This document shows, piece after piece, positions 37,091 to 45,599 of a DNA stretch of 64,000 nucleotides. This DNA is from Segatella copri (GTDB taxonomy: Bacteria > Bacteroidota > Bacteroidia > Bacteroidales > Bacteroidaceae). The position numbers and the translations under genes are program-made. The stretch covers positions 248,001-312,000 of the forward strand of contig NZ_CP042464.1 in the NCBI RefSeq assembly GCF_015074785.1, given 5' to 3'. Positions within the stretch are counted from its first letter, which is position 1; each line of letters begins with the position of its first letter. Under the pieces are notes generated by a model. That model was not told where the DNA came from. It ran no database searches and saw nothing but the letters and a program-made list of their open reading frames with translations.

Positions 37091-38905
37091 ATGGATGAAG
37101 AAATTCTAGATTATAACGAGCAGAAAGAGGGATGGGTCAGTAAGATGGTGGATTGGCAGAAAAAACATATTTCTGACCGCCAGATGACCCTTATCCTGGC
37201 TTTTATCATCGGCCTTCTGGCGTCGGTGGCAGGATATTTCCTGCACGGCATTGTGCACGAAATACAGTTGCTGCTCACTTCGGGATTTAACAAGGGCACC
37301 TATAACCTGCTCTTCCTGCTCTTCCCGATTGTGGGCATTTACCTCACTATGCTCTTTATTAAATATGTGGTCAGAGATAATATTTCCCACGGTATCACCC
37401 GTGTGCTTTACGCCATCTCTACCAAAAATTCCAAGCTCAAGGCCCACAACTGCTGGTCATCGGTGGTGGCATCAGGTATCACCATCGGTTTCGGTGGTTC
37501 CGTGGGAGCCGAGGCACCTATTGTGCTCACGGGTTCGGCCATCGGGTCAAACCTGGGGCAAATCTTCCGCATGGACAAGAAAACCATGATTCTGCTGGTG
37601 GGCTGTGGCGCCTCTGCAGCCATTGCTGGAATCTTTAAGGCGCCTATTGCCGGACTCGTGTTTACGCTTGAGGTGCTGATGGTAGACTTGAGCATGGCTT
37701 CCTTGCTGCCTATCCTTATCAGTTGTGTAACAGCTACTTGCTTTACCTACATCCTGATGGGATCCAAGAGCCTTTTCGATTTTACGCTTACTAGTCCGTG
37801 GGCGCTCGACCGCGTGCCTGCCTGCTTGTTATTGGGCATCTTTTGCGGTTTGGTGAGCCTTTATTTCATGCGCACCATGTCGGCATGCGAGGGCTTCTTT
37901 GCCAAGCTTTCGCCTTATCCATACGTAAAGCTGCTCTTTGGTGGACTGATTCTGAGTTCGCTCATCTTCCTCTTCCCTTCGCTCTATGGCGAGGGATATT
38001 CGGCTGTCAACGTGCTGCTGAAGGGACAGAATGTGGAAGACTGGGGGCAGGTGATGAGCCGTTCGCTCTTCTACGGGCACAACCAGCTGCTCATCCTCTA
38101 CATCGCCTTGGTAACCTTTACCAAGGTTTTTGCCACCTCGGCCACCAATGGTAGTGGCGGATGCGGTGGTACCTTTGCTCCTTCGCTCATTATCGGAGGT
38201 TTTGCCGGTTTCCTCTTTGCGCGTCTCTGGAATGTGAATCAGGTAGGTGTCTATGTTCCTGAACAGAACTTTACACTGATGGGCATGGCGGGCCTCATTA
38301 CGGGCGTGATGCATGCCCCGCTTACGGGCATCTTCCTCATCGCCGAACTCACGGGCGGCTACCAGCTCTTTATGCCGCTGATGATAGTGTGCATCTCTTC
38401 GCTGCTCACCATCAGTATCTTCGAGAGTCACAGCATCTACGCCCTGCGTCTGGCTAGAGAGGGCAAGCTGCTCACCCACCATATTGACAAGGCTGCGCTC
38501 ACCCTGCTGGGCATGCAGGATGTCATTGAGAAAGATTATCATCCGGTAGGTCCGGATCTGCCGATGAGCAAGCTGGTGAGTGAGATAAGTCGCAGCAACA
38601 ACAACTTTCTGCCTGTTTTGGATCAGGCGGGTGTGCTGTTGGGAGTAATAGATATTACGAAGATTCGCCACATCATCTTCCGCACCGAACTGTATCAGCA
38701 TTTCACCGTGCGTCAGCTGATGATGCAGCCTTCTGCCGTTCTTACCGAACATGACAGTATGGACGAGGTGATGCAGAAATTTGATAAAACCGATGCCGCC
38801 CAGCTGCCAGTGGTTGATGTGGCAGGCGTACTGAAGGGTTACATCAGCCGTACTAGAATCTATTCCATGTACAGGCAGATCGTAGCGGATATGTCGGCAG
38901 AGTAG
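37091..38905 (+). CDS. ClC-family chloride channel/antiporter with C-terminal CBS domains
   Basis: A 604-residue membrane protein with about ten helices (residues about 30-440) and two CBS domains (about 465-595). ClC signatures are GGSVGAEAPIVLTGSAIGS (with the gating Glu), GCGASAAIAGIFKAPIAG and NGSGGCGGTFAPSLIIGGFAG. CBS domains (LPVLDQAGVLLGVIDI; LPVVDVAGVLKGYISR) suggest nucleotide regulation. It starts 16 bp after prfC, so they share a transcript. Whether it is a channel or a Cl-/H+ exchanger cannot be decided from sequence. Confidence 0.93.
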   Translation: MDEEILDYNEQKEGWVSKMVDWQKKHISDRQMTLILAFIIGLLASVAGYFLHGIVHEIQLLLTSGFNKGTYNLLFLLFPIVGIYLTMLFIKYVVRDNISHGITRVLYAISTKNSKLKAHNCWSSVVASGITIGFGGSVGAEAPIVLTGSAIGSNLGQIFRMDKKTMILLVGCGASAAIAGIFKAPIAGLVFTLEVLMVDLSMASLLPILISCVTATCFTYILMGSKSLFDFTLTSPWALDRVPACLLLGIFCGLVSLYFMRTMSACEGFFAKLSPYPYVKLLFGGLILSSLIFLFPSLYGEGYSAVNVLLKGQNVEDWGQVMSRSLFYGHNQLLILYIALVTFTKVFATSATNGSGGCGGTFAPSLIIGGFAGFLFARLWNVNQVGVYVPEQNFTLMGMAGLITGVMHAPLTGIFLIAELTGGYQLFMPLMIVCISSLLTISIFESHSIYALRLAREGKLLTHHIDKAALTLLGMQDVIEKDYHPVGPDLPMSKLVSEISRSNNNFLPVLDQAGVLLGVIDITKIRHIIFRTELYQHFTVRQLMMQPSAVLTEHDSMDEVMQKFDKTDAAQLPVVDVAGVLKGYISRTRIYSMYRQIVADMSAE

Positions 38906-38960
38906 GAGTTTTAAGTGAAGAGTGAAGAACGAAGAGTGAAAAATTCAACGGCTTTGCTGG
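38906..38960. repeat. Heptad-word array with core (copy 4)
   Basis: AGTGAAG, AGTGAAG, AACGAAG, AGTGAAA words are followed by TTCAACGGCTTTGCTGG. The reverse complement of the same arrangement lies at 42426-42479. Confidence 0.7.
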
Positions 38961-38985
38961 TTTTATTTTAAAATATTAGTGTTTT

Positions 38986-40080
38986 ATGGAGAAGAAGGAT
39001 TTGAGAATTGTTTTCATGGGAACACCGGAGTTTGCGGTGGAATCCCTCAAGTGCCTTGTAGAGGGCGGATACAATGTTGTGGCTGTGGTTACGCAGCCTG
39101 ATAAACCGGTGGGCAGACATCAGGATACGCTTCAACCTTCGCAGGTTAAGCAGTATGCTGTAGAGCATGGTTTACCGGTGCTGCAGCCTGTAAAGATGAA
39201 GGACCCTGACTTTGTGGAGCAGTTGCGTTCTTATCAGGCTGACTTGCAGGTGGTAGTTGCTTTCCGCATGCTGCCAGAGGTGGTTTGGGCGATGCCGAAA
39301 TATGGTACTTTTAATGTACATGCAGCCCTCCTTCCGCAGTATCGCGGTGCGGCGCCTATCAACTGGGCAGTGATTAATGGCGAGAAGGAGACGGGTGTTA
39401 CCACCTTCTTCCTCGACCACGATATTGATACCGGTCGCATCATCCTGCAGAAACGTTTTCCTATTCCGGAGACGGCAAATGTGGAGTATGTTTACGACGG
39501 GTTGATGCATCTTGGTGCTGAATTGGCGCTGGAAACCATTGATGCGCTCATCGCTGCCGATGGTAATATCGGTTCCATTCCTCAGAGCGAAATGATAGGA
39601 CAGGGTGCCGAACTCAAGCCGGCTCCGAAAATCTTCAAGGATACCTGCCGCATCGACTTCCACAAGTCTGCCAAGCAGGTGTATGATTTCATCCGCGGTC
39701 TTTCTCCATACCCTGGTGCATGGACTGAAATTAAGAAGAAGGAGACAGTAGTATTCTTTGACGATCCTAAGGGAGATGATGATTACGTGAGGTTCCCTGA
39801 GCCTACTACTCATCCATCCCATAAGCAGAGTACACAGAAAATTCAGGTACTTAAGATATTTTCTACCCGTCTTTCATGTATGAAGCGTGGTGATGCGCCT
39901 GTGGGATCGCTCCGCGTTGAGGGGAAGTCGTTACAAGTAGCCTGCCTTGACGAATGGCTCATTATTCAGGAGTTGCAGCTCAGTGGCAAGAAACGCATGG
40001 ATGCTTCTGCTTTTCTCAATGGTATGAAGGACATAGCTTATTATGAGTGTTTGAAGAAAGATGTTAGTGACGATTTTTAA
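38986..40080 (+). CDS. fmt: Methionyl-tRNA formyltransferase
   Basis: A 364-residue enzyme that formylates initiator Met-tRNA using 10-formyl-THF. The N-terminal VFMGTPEFAVESL, the catalytic blocks NVHAALLPQYRGAAPINWA and TTFFLDHDIDTGRI, and the C-terminal domain entry YDFIRGLSPYPGAW are clear. It is about 40-50 residues longer than typical Fmt because of an insertion in the C-terminal domain (about residues 255-300, rich in Asp, Pro and Ser). Confidence 0.96.
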   Translation: MEKKDLRIVFMGTPEFAVESLKCLVEGGYNVVAVVTQPDKPVGRHQDTLQPSQVKQYAVEHGLPVLQPVKMKDPDFVEQLRSYQADLQVVVAFRMLPEVVWAMPKYGTFNVHAALLPQYRGAAPINWAVINGEKETGVTTFFLDHDIDTGRIILQKRFPIPETANVEYVYDGLMHLGAELALETIDALIAADGNIGSIPQSEMIGQGAELKPAPKIFKDTCRIDFHKSAKQVYDFIRGLSPYPGAWTEIKKKETVVFFDDPKGDDDYVRFPEPTTHPSHKQSTQKIQVLKIFSTRLSCMKRGDAPVGSLRVEGKSLQVACLDEWLIIQELQLSGKKRMDASAFLNGMKDIAYYECLKKDVSDDF

Positions 40081-40118
40081 GATTCAAAAGATTTTTGATT
40101 TTTTAGTTTTATAGTATT

Positions 40119-40691
40119 ATGACTGTAGAAGAAGACATCAAGCGTGCTGTAGAGTGCATGCGAAAGGGTGGAGTGATACTCTATCCTACAGATACCGTAT
40201 GGGGCATAGGATGCGACGCCACCAACCCTGAAGCGGTAAAGAAAGTTTATGAAATAAAGAAACGTGACGATTCTAAGGCGCTTATCTGCCTGATAGATTC
40301 TGCTGACCGCATGGCGCGTTATTTCCGCAATGTGCCACAGGTAGCATGGGATTTCATCGATGCTGCCATGCCTGTAAAGCCTACTACGGTTATTCTTGAT
40401 GATGCGAGTGGAGTGGCTAATAATCTGGTAGCAGAGGATGGAAGTCTGGCGATGCGTATAACCTATGAGCCTTTCTCCAAACAACTCTGTTATCGTTTTC
40501 AGAAGCCTATTGTAAGTACAAGTGCTAATGTGAGTGGTGAGCCTGCTGCACAGAATTATCGCGACATCTCCGAGGAAATCCTCAATGCTGTAGATTATGT
40601 TTGCTGGAGCCGCCGTCAGGAGCATAAACCTCATCAGCCTTCCAGCATCGTTAAGATTGCTAAGGATGGTGAAGTGAAAGTAATCAGATAA
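40119..40691 (+). CDS. tsaC: Threonylcarbamoyl-AMP synthase (YrdC/Sua5 type)
   Basis: A 190-residue enzyme that makes the activated intermediate for t6A37 in ANN-decoding tRNAs. It shows GGVILYPTDTVWGIGCDATN, the KKRDDSKALICLI block, and PIVSTSANVSGEPAA near the C-terminus. The N-terminal basic residues for ATP/bicarbonate binding are present. It lacks the extra Sua5 domain. It lies 38 bp after fmt and ends the run that begins with prfC. A strong terminator follows at 40717. Confidence 0.95.
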   Translation: MTVEEDIKRAVECMRKGGVILYPTDTVWGIGCDATNPEAVKKVYEIKKRDDSKALICLIDSADRMARYFRNVPQVAWDFIDAAMPVKPTTVILDDASGVANNLVAEDGSLAMRITYEPFSKQLCYRFQKPIVSTSANVSGEPAAQNYRDISEEILNAVDYVCWSRRQEHKPHQPSSIVKIAKDGEVKVIR

Positions 40692-40716
40692 GTTTTCAAT
40701 TCATCCTTATAAGAAT

Positions 40717-40757
40717 GCCTGCTAGAGGGATATTTTCTTCCCTTAGCAGGCTTTTTT
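40717..40757 (+). terminator. Terminator after tsaC
   Basis: GCCTGCTAGAGGGA pairs with TCCCTTAGCAGGC (one bulge) and is followed by TTTTTT. Confidence 0.88.
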
Positions 40758-40852
40758 GTATGTTTTCAGTCTATAATATACTTAAAGAAATACTATTGCA
40801 ATTCGTTTATATGACAAAAAAGAATTTCCGCTCAATACGGATATATAACAAG

Positions 40853-40884
40853 AAACCCTGCAAGAAATGATTCTTGCAGGGTTT
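40853..40884 (-). terminator. Terminator of the tRNA-His pair
   Basis: On the minus strand AAACCCTGCAAGAA pairs with TTCTTGCAGGGTTT around a short loop, directly beyond the 3' end of the second tRNA. Confidence 0.75.
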
Positions 40885-40890
40885 ATCCTG

Positions 40891-40964
40891 GGTGGAAGGT
40901 GGGACTCGAACCCACGACATTCAGAACCACAATCTGACGCTCTAACCAACTGAACTACGTCCAC
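40891..40964 (-). tRNA. tRNA-His (anticodon GTG), distal copy
   Basis: On the minus strand the gene starts GTGGACGTAGTTCAGTTGG and has the anticodon loop TTGTGGT (anticodon GTG). The T-arm GTGGGTTCGAGTCCCAC is perfect. A G at position -1 (40965) opposes discriminator C (40891), the histidine identity pair. CCA is not encoded in full. The acceptor stem has one mismatch at its sixth pair (C opposite T), seen in both copies. Confidence 0.96.
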
Positions 40965-41000
40965 CATATTGGTTATGTTTTGCTTTTTCAAAAATAGTTG

Positions 41001-41074
41001 GGTGGAAGGTGGGACTCGAACCCACGACATTCAGAACCACAATCTGACGCTCTAACCAACTGAACTACGTCCAC
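41001..41074 (-). tRNA. tRNA-His (anticodon GTG), proximal copy
   Basis: Identical to the copy 110 bp away, with the same -1 G (41075), anticodon GTG and acceptor mismatch. A TACCTTTG -7 box lies on the minus strand at 41096-41103, 22 bp upstream, and probably drives both tRNAs. Confidence 0.96.
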
Positions 41075-41097
41075 CATATTCTTGTTAAGCGGGTGCA

Positions 41098-41141
41098 AAG
41101 GTACGAAAAAAAAATGGTTCTACCAAATTTTTTCGTACCTT
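41098..41141. terminator. AT-rich palindrome after secG overlapping the tRNA promoter
   Basis: AAGGTACGAAAAAA (41098-41111) is a perfect inverted repeat of TTTTTTCGTACCTT (41128-41141). It lies just beyond the secG stop (41154) and could terminate secG, while its distal arm includes part of the tRNA -7 box. Confidence 0.6.
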
Positions 41142-41153
41142 TTTTCTTATTTT

Positions 41154-41549
41154 TTATTTTGCAGGGCTTGTTGGAACAACTGGAGCTGCCTTCTGGGCAT
41201 CTGCACCAGCTGCAGGAACAGCCTTCTGAGCACCTGTTGCTGCATCCTTGCTAGCACCTGGCATAGCAGGAAGAGCGGTCTGCTCCTGAGTGGCTCCCTC
41301 CAAAACACTGCTTTCGCCAGCTGCCTGAGGGGCTACATAAGCACATGCCACGCTGATGACAACCAAGGCTACAGCGAGGCCCCATGTTAATTTCTCAACA
41401 ATGTCAGTGGTCTTGCGAACACCCATGATTGAGTTGGTTGAAGAGAAGTTACTTGCAAGTCCACCTCCCTTTGATTCCTGGATGAGCACGATGAAAATCA
41501 TCAGGATAGCTACCAGGACGATTAATACTACTAATAATGTGTAAGCCAT
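41154..41549 (-). CDS. secG: SecG subunit of the Sec translocase
   Basis: A 131-residue inner-membrane protein. Two hydrophobic helices (VLIVLVAILMIFIVLIQ and WGLAVALVVISVACAYV) flank the conserved cytoplasmic loop KGGGLASNFSSTNSIMGVRKTTD with its SNFSSTNSIMG core. The C-terminal half is a low-complexity Ala/Pro/Gln tail (KAAPVVPTSPAK), longer than in E. coli SecG but usual in Bacteroidetes. It ends the minus-strand run that begins with rlmN. Confidence 0.94.
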   Translation of the reverse strand: MAYTLLVVLIVLVAILMIFIVLIQESKGGGLASNFSSTNSIMGVRKTTDIVEKLTWGLAVALVVISVACAYVAPQAAGESSVLEGATQEQTALPAMPGASKDAATGAQKAVPAAGADAQKAAPVVPTSPAK

Positions 41550-41585
41550 TTTTTAAAACTAGTTTTATTTATTTATTATTCTTCT

Positions 41586-42365
41586 TTATTTCTTCTTGCT
41601 GTTCAGCATCAGTTTCTCAAGGAATCTGAGCTGGTCAACATAATATCCGTTCTTGTCAGGATGCTGCTGATGCAGGCGGCTGATGATTTCGTAAGCCCTC
41701 TGATACTTGCCCTGCTTGATGTAGATGCGGGCGAGGGTTTCGGTGAATACACCGCTGTTTTCCTCTTCGCCATCCTTGCCGGAATCGGTCTGAAGTTCGG
41801 GAGTAAATTCTGGTTTGTAATCTTCGTCCTGCTGGATTTTAGGCAGTTTGAAACCGCCATCCTCCATAAAGTCGTCGATGAGACTTATGGTGCGCGAAGT
41901 ATCTTCTGGCTCCTGCTGGTCTTCGGTCTCCATGAGATAAGCCACATAGTCTACAGCCGCGTCAGCAGGTGTAGGCTTACGTTTCTCCTTCTTCTCTTCT
42001 TCGTCTTCTTCCATAGGAATGGATCCCAAGAAGTGGTCGATGAGGTCGCTAGTACGGTCTCCGAGTTTTTCTGCTCCTATTCCTCTTACGCCTTGCTGCT
42101 TGTTGGATTCAGCCTCTTCAGGGGCGTTTTTTATCTGATAGTGGGCTGCCTCTACCATCTCGAAGATAATCTTACGGTCGGTGATGTAGATGGCTGCACG
42201 GCGCAGTTCTTCGTCGAAACTCGGGTCGTGGAGCAGGTACAGATTCTTCAACATCAGCAGGCGTGCCGTCTGATAATACGGATATAGGGCCAAGAGGGCG
42301 CGCAAGTCGTAGAGCGTCTCTCGGTTCATTTCCTCCGGGTGTTGTATCAATCTGCTTAATTCCAC
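41586..42365 (-). CDS. Tetratricopeptide-like protein of the lptE-secG cluster
   Basis: A 259-residue soluble protein of unknown function. Residues 1-80 are helical and Tyr/Leu rich (LRALLALYPYYQTARLLML), the middle is charged and acidic, and the C-terminus holds a TPR-like unit (ETLARIYIKQGKYQRAYEIISRL) followed by HPDKNGYYVDQLRFLE. No signal peptide. It lies between lptE and secG, an order I recall as common in Bacteroidales, which hints at a role near envelope biogenesis. That link is inference. Confidence 0.8.
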   Translation of the reverse strand: MELSRLIQHPEEMNRETLYDLRALLALYPYYQTARLLMLKNLYLLHDPSFDEELRRAAIYITDRKIIFEMVEAAHYQIKNAPEEAESNKQQGVRGIGAEKLGDRTSDLIDHFLGSIPMEEDEEEKKEKRKPTPADAAVDYVAYLMETEDQQEPEDTSRTISLIDDFMEDGGFKLPKIQQDEDYKPEFTPELQTDSGKDGEEENSGVFTETLARIYIKQGKYQRAYEIISRLHQQHPDKNGYYVDQLRFLEKLMLNSKKK

Positions 42366-42374
42366 GATATTTTT

Positions 42375-42484
42375 ACTTTACTTTATTTTACTTTGAACTT
42401 TGAACTTTGAACATTGAGTTTTGAACTTTATGATTAGTAAAGCCGTTGAATTCTTCACTCTTCACTTTTCGTTCTTCACTTACT
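42375..42484. repeat. Heptad-word arrays between lptE and the TPR gene (copy 5)
   Basis: Left part: CTTTGAA, CTTTGAA, CTTTGAA, CATTGAG, TTTTGAA. Right part: AAAGCCGTTGAATTCTTCAC, CTTCACT words, the reverse complement of the array at 38906-38960. Confidence 0.72.
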
Positions 42485-43006
42485 TTACCAGTTAGCTACC
42501 GTAGCGTTGAATATCTGGTCTACCAGGTCTTTGATAATCTGGGTTACCAGTTCTTCCTGCACCGAGGCAAGGCTCTGAGTGGTGTCGTAGGTCTTGGCAG
42601 ATGTAAACTGCTTTTCAAAGTCCTCGGCATGGTTCTTGGTGTTGGTGAAACGTACGTTTACGGTGATACTGAGCTCAGTCTGTGCTGAGTATCCCTCAGA
42701 ACTAACCGACTTGTTGCGCTGAGAATATTGGGTGATTTCGCCCTCTATCTTCAGGTCTCCGTTGCGTGACACCTGTATGAGCTGGGTGTTGCTGGCAAAC
42801 TTATCCTTGAGTTCGTTGTTGAACATCGGACCCATCGGACCCCACACATACGAACTTCTGATAGGGAAGTCGGCTATCTGTATGGTCTTGGTTTTGGTGT
42901 AGTCGATGCTGGCACCGTTGAACTTGTAGCTCACGGAGCATGCTGCCATGACCGCCACCATCAGTGTGACTCCTATTATATATAGGTACGCGCGTATATG
43001 CTTCAT
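42485..43006 (-). CDS. lptE: LptE-family LPS-assembly lipoprotein
   Basis: A 173-residue outer-membrane lipoprotein that plugs the LptD barrel for lipopolysaccharide insertion. After a signal peptide with lipobox (VMAACS) it shows YKFNGASIDYTKTKTIQIADFPIRSSYVWGPMGPMFNNELKDKF, the standard Bacteroidetes LptE pattern, then the DLKIEGEITQYSQRN strand. The start codon overlaps the sigma54-regulator stop as ATGA (43003-43006), so translation is coupled. Confidence 0.92.
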   Translation of the reverse strand: MKHIRAYLYIIGVTLMVAVMAACSVSYKFNGASIDYTKTKTIQIADFPIRSSYVWGPMGPMFNNELKDKFASNTQLIQVSRNGDLKIEGEITQYSQRNKSVSSEGYSAQTELSITVNVRFTNTKNHAEDFEKQFTSAKTYDTTQSLASVQEELVTQIIKDLVDQIFNATVANW

Positions 43007-44331
43007 AACTTATATTTGTTAATCTTTCTGTACAGAGTTCTGTCGGAGATTCCCAGTTCTTCTGCCGCTTTCTTTCGGTTTCCGTTGTTTCTCTCCAGTG
43101 CCTTTTCTATCATCTGCTTGCTGAGGTCGCTGAGGTTCAGATTCTCGTTTTCTTCCTTGATCTCCTCAATCTCAGCATCCTCGGCTTCGGGTTTGTAAGT
43201 GCCCCTAATGCCTCCTGTAGCTATTTCCTGACGGATGTGTTGTAGCTCGTCGAGATCGGTAATCGGAGGTACGGAAGATACCGGAGAAACCGATGAAACC
43301 GGAGATACGGATGATACTGGAGCTACCTGGGTATTCGGCTGAACCGGAGAAACATATCCGCCTGTACCGCCCAACTGGCGTGCCTCATCGAGTTGCTTGC
43401 GCAGGCTGTTCATCTCACGTCTCAGGTCACTCACGTTGCCCCTCAGTTCGTAGAGAATCTTGTATAGCAGTTCGCGCTCGCTGGCGTAGCTATGGTCGTC
43501 CTTGCCATCCTTCTGTATGGTGGCGAGCTGTGTAGACTCCTCATCTCTCGGAATAAACTGGGTGAGGGTCTGTGCATCGATTTCTCTTTCTCGGCTCAGC
43601 ACTGACATCTGTTCGGTAATGTTCTTGAGCTGTCTCACATTTCCCGGCCACTTGTATTTCAGCATGATCTGCTTGGCCTCATCTGAGAGTGAAATCTTAG
43701 GCAGACGGTATTTTTCGGCCATCTGCATGGCGAAGAGGCGGAAGAGCAGGAGGATGTCGTCGCCACGCTCTCTCAATGCAGGCATCTGTATCGGGATGGT
43801 GTTGAGGCGGTAGTAGAGGTCCTCGCGAAAGCGGCCTTCGCTCACAGCCTTGCGCATGTTTACGTTAGTGGCTGCCACGATGCGGACATCCGTTTTCCTT
43901 ATCTCAGTTCCACCCACGCGGATGTATTCTCCCGTTTCGAGCACGCGCAGCAGTCTTGCCTGCGTCTGTATCGGGAGTTCGCCCACCTCGTCGAGGAAGA
44001 TGGTACCCTTGTTGGCAATACCGAAGTATCCTTCGCTTTCGCCTATGGCTCCAGTGAAGGAACCCTTCTCATGTCCGAAGAGTTCGCTGTCAATGGTTCC
44101 CTCCGGAATGCTTCCACAGTTGATGGCGAAATATTTCTCTCTGCGGCGTGGCGAATTGTCGTGAATCACCCTTGGAATGATTTCCTTACCCACACCGCTC
44201 TCGCCGATGATGAGCACGGAGAGATCGGTCGGCGCTACCTGTAGGGCTACGTCGAGCGCATGGTTCAATCCGTCGCTGTTACCGACGATATTGTAGCGTT
44301 GTTTTATCTTTTGTAGTTCGGAAGTATCCAT
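43003..44331 (-). CDS. Sigma-54-dependent transcriptional activator without receiver domain
   Basis: A 442-residue enhancer-binding protein. It starts directly with the AAA+ domain: GESGVGKEIIPRVIH (Walker A), GSFTGAIGESEGYFGIA (GAFTGA loop), GTIFLDEVGELP (Walker B) and LYYRLNTIPIQMPALRERGDDI. The C-terminus carries a Fis-type helix-turn-helix (KKAAEELGISDRTLYRKI). There is no N-terminal receiver or GAF domain. The linker contains three PVSSVS-type hexapeptides encoded by 18-bp tandem repeats (43268-43321), which might vary between strains. It precedes lptE with a 4-base overlap. Confidence 0.94.
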   Translation of the reverse strand: MDTSELQKIKQRYNIVGNSDGLNHALDVALQVAPTDLSVLIIGESGVGKEIIPRVIHDNSPRRREKYFAINCGSIPEGTIDSELFGHEKGSFTGAIGESEGYFGIANKGTIFLDEVGELPIQTQARLLRVLETGEYIRVGGTEIRKTDVRIVAATNVNMRKAVSEGRFREDLYYRLNTIPIQMPALRERGDDILLLFRLFAMQMAEKYRLPKISLSDEAKQIMLKYKWPGNVRQLKNITEQMSVLSREREIDAQTLTQFIPRDEESTQLATIQKDGKDDHSYASERELLYKILYELRGNVSDLRREMNSLRKQLDEARQLGGTGGYVSPVQPNTQVAPVSSVSPVSSVSPVSSVPPITDLDELQHIRQEIATGGIRGTYKPEAEDAEIEEIKEENENLNLSDLSKQMIEKALERNNGNRKKAAEELGISDRTLYRKINKYKL

Positions 44332-44391
44332 TTAGCTGCCAAAATTACTCATTTTTTCTGAATTATCTGCATTTTTTTTTTTATTTTAACG

Positions 44392-44449
44392 TTCGGGAGG
44401 TCTGATTACAGGGCAGATTTGCCTTTTTTGCGTCATCTGCCCTCCCGAA
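44392..44449. promoter_or_regulatory. Large hairpin between pdxA and the sigma54 regulator
   Basis: ATCTGCCCTCCCGAA (44435-44449) can pair with GGGCAGAT (44411-44418) and, across a 10-base bulge, with TTCGGGAGG (44392-44400). It lies downstream of pdxA on the minus strand and upstream of the next gene. It may be a terminator or attenuator. Confidence 0.5.
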
Positions 44450-44493
44450 TCTTTCTTTATTCCGCTTTTTCTCGGGAATAGGGAATCTTTCTC

Positions 44494-45591
44494 TTATCCC
44501 TTTTTCTTAGGGATGGAGAATCTTACCTTCTCGCTCTCGTCACGCTTCTCGTGGTAGAGTTTAGGCAGTGGATTCTCGTAGGCCTCATCATAGTCTTCGC
44601 GGTTGCAGAAGGCATCCAGCGCCAAGTAGATGGCATGGCGGAAGGAGATTGCATCGGCTTCGTTGCAGCCCGTGATGCTGTAGCTAGGAGTGGTGTTGGC
44701 AGCGGTGTGGACGAGTTGCAGACCGGCAGTAAAGAGTACGCCATCCTCGGTGTAGAGAGAATGGAACGGGGTAGTAGCCTGATCATGATACATGGCCATG
44801 ATGCCGTCGAACTCTACGAAATGGCCGTTGCCGAAGAACTCGTCAGCAGGGTAAGGACCAAAAGCTTGTATTTTCTGCTCGGCAAGCTGGTCAATGGCTG
44901 GGATGATGATGCTGGCTTCCTCTGGTCCGCAGCTCTCCTCACCGTTGTTGCTAGGATTCAGGGCGAGCACGGCGATGCGCGGGTTGGTAATCATGAAGTC
45001 TCGCTTCAGTGATGTGTGCATCTGCTTCACCTTCTCGATGATGAGCTCCTGGGTGATAGCTGCCGGCACGTCCTTGAGCGGAGTCTTTCCGGTTACGGAT
45101 GCGATGCGAAGGTCGCCGCCGCAGAGGATGGAAAGGCCCTTGGCACCTTCGCCCAGGCAAGTTTCAATGTATTCCTTGTGGCCCTTGAACTGGAAGCCCT
45201 CAAATTGTGCGTTCTGGTTGTTTACCGGTGCGGTAACGAGCACGTCGAAGAGCTCGTCGCGGTAGTCGGTCATGGCTCGGTCAAGTGCCTTGATGGCTGC
45301 CGTACCCGATTCCTGAGTAGGCATGCCCATGTCAACCTTTACCTCCTCGTCTACGGCTGGCAGGAGGTTGATTCTTCCATCTTCAGCATCTTCTGCTTTC
45401 TGGATGATGGAGAACTGGGCAGGCAGATTCATCGCCTTGCGGTAATAAGCTGCCACTTTAGGCGAACCGTAGATGATAGGGGTACAATACTCCAACATCT
45501 CTGGCTCACTGAATGCCTTAAAAATGAGTTCGTATCCGATACCGTTGGTATCTCCGTGAGTGATGGCCACTCTAATCTTTTTGCTGTCCAT
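44494..45591 (-). CDS. pdxA: 4-hydroxythreonine-4-phosphate dehydrogenase
   Basis: A 365-residue NAD-dependent enzyme of the DXP-dependent vitamin B6 pathway. Signatures: RVAITHGDTNGIGYELI at the N-terminus, VTAPVNNQNAQFEGFQFKGHKEYIE (metal-binding His), ALNPSNNGEESCGPEE and MYHDQATTPFHSLYTEDGV. About 30 residues longer than E. coli PdxA, as is common in Bacteroidetes. It lies 8 bp after the DUF4837 gene. Confidence 0.95.
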   Translation of the reverse strand: MDSKKIRVAITHGDTNGIGYELIFKAFSEPEMLEYCTPIIYGSPKVAAYYRKAMNLPAQFSIIQKAEDAEDGRINLLPAVDEEVKVDMGMPTQESGTAAIKALDRAMTDYRDELFDVLVTAPVNNQNAQFEGFQFKGHKEYIETCLGEGAKGLSILCGGDLRIASVTGKTPLKDVPAAITQELIIEKVKQMHTSLKRDFMITNPRIAVLALNPSNNGEESCGPEEASIIIPAIDQLAEQKIQAFGPYPADEFFGNGHFVEFDGIMAMYHDQATTPFHSLYTEDGVLFTAGLQLVHTAANTTPSYSITGCNEADAISFRHAIYLALDAFCNREDYDEAYENPLPKLYHEKRDESEKVRFSIPKKKG

Positions 45592-45599
45592 TTATCGTT

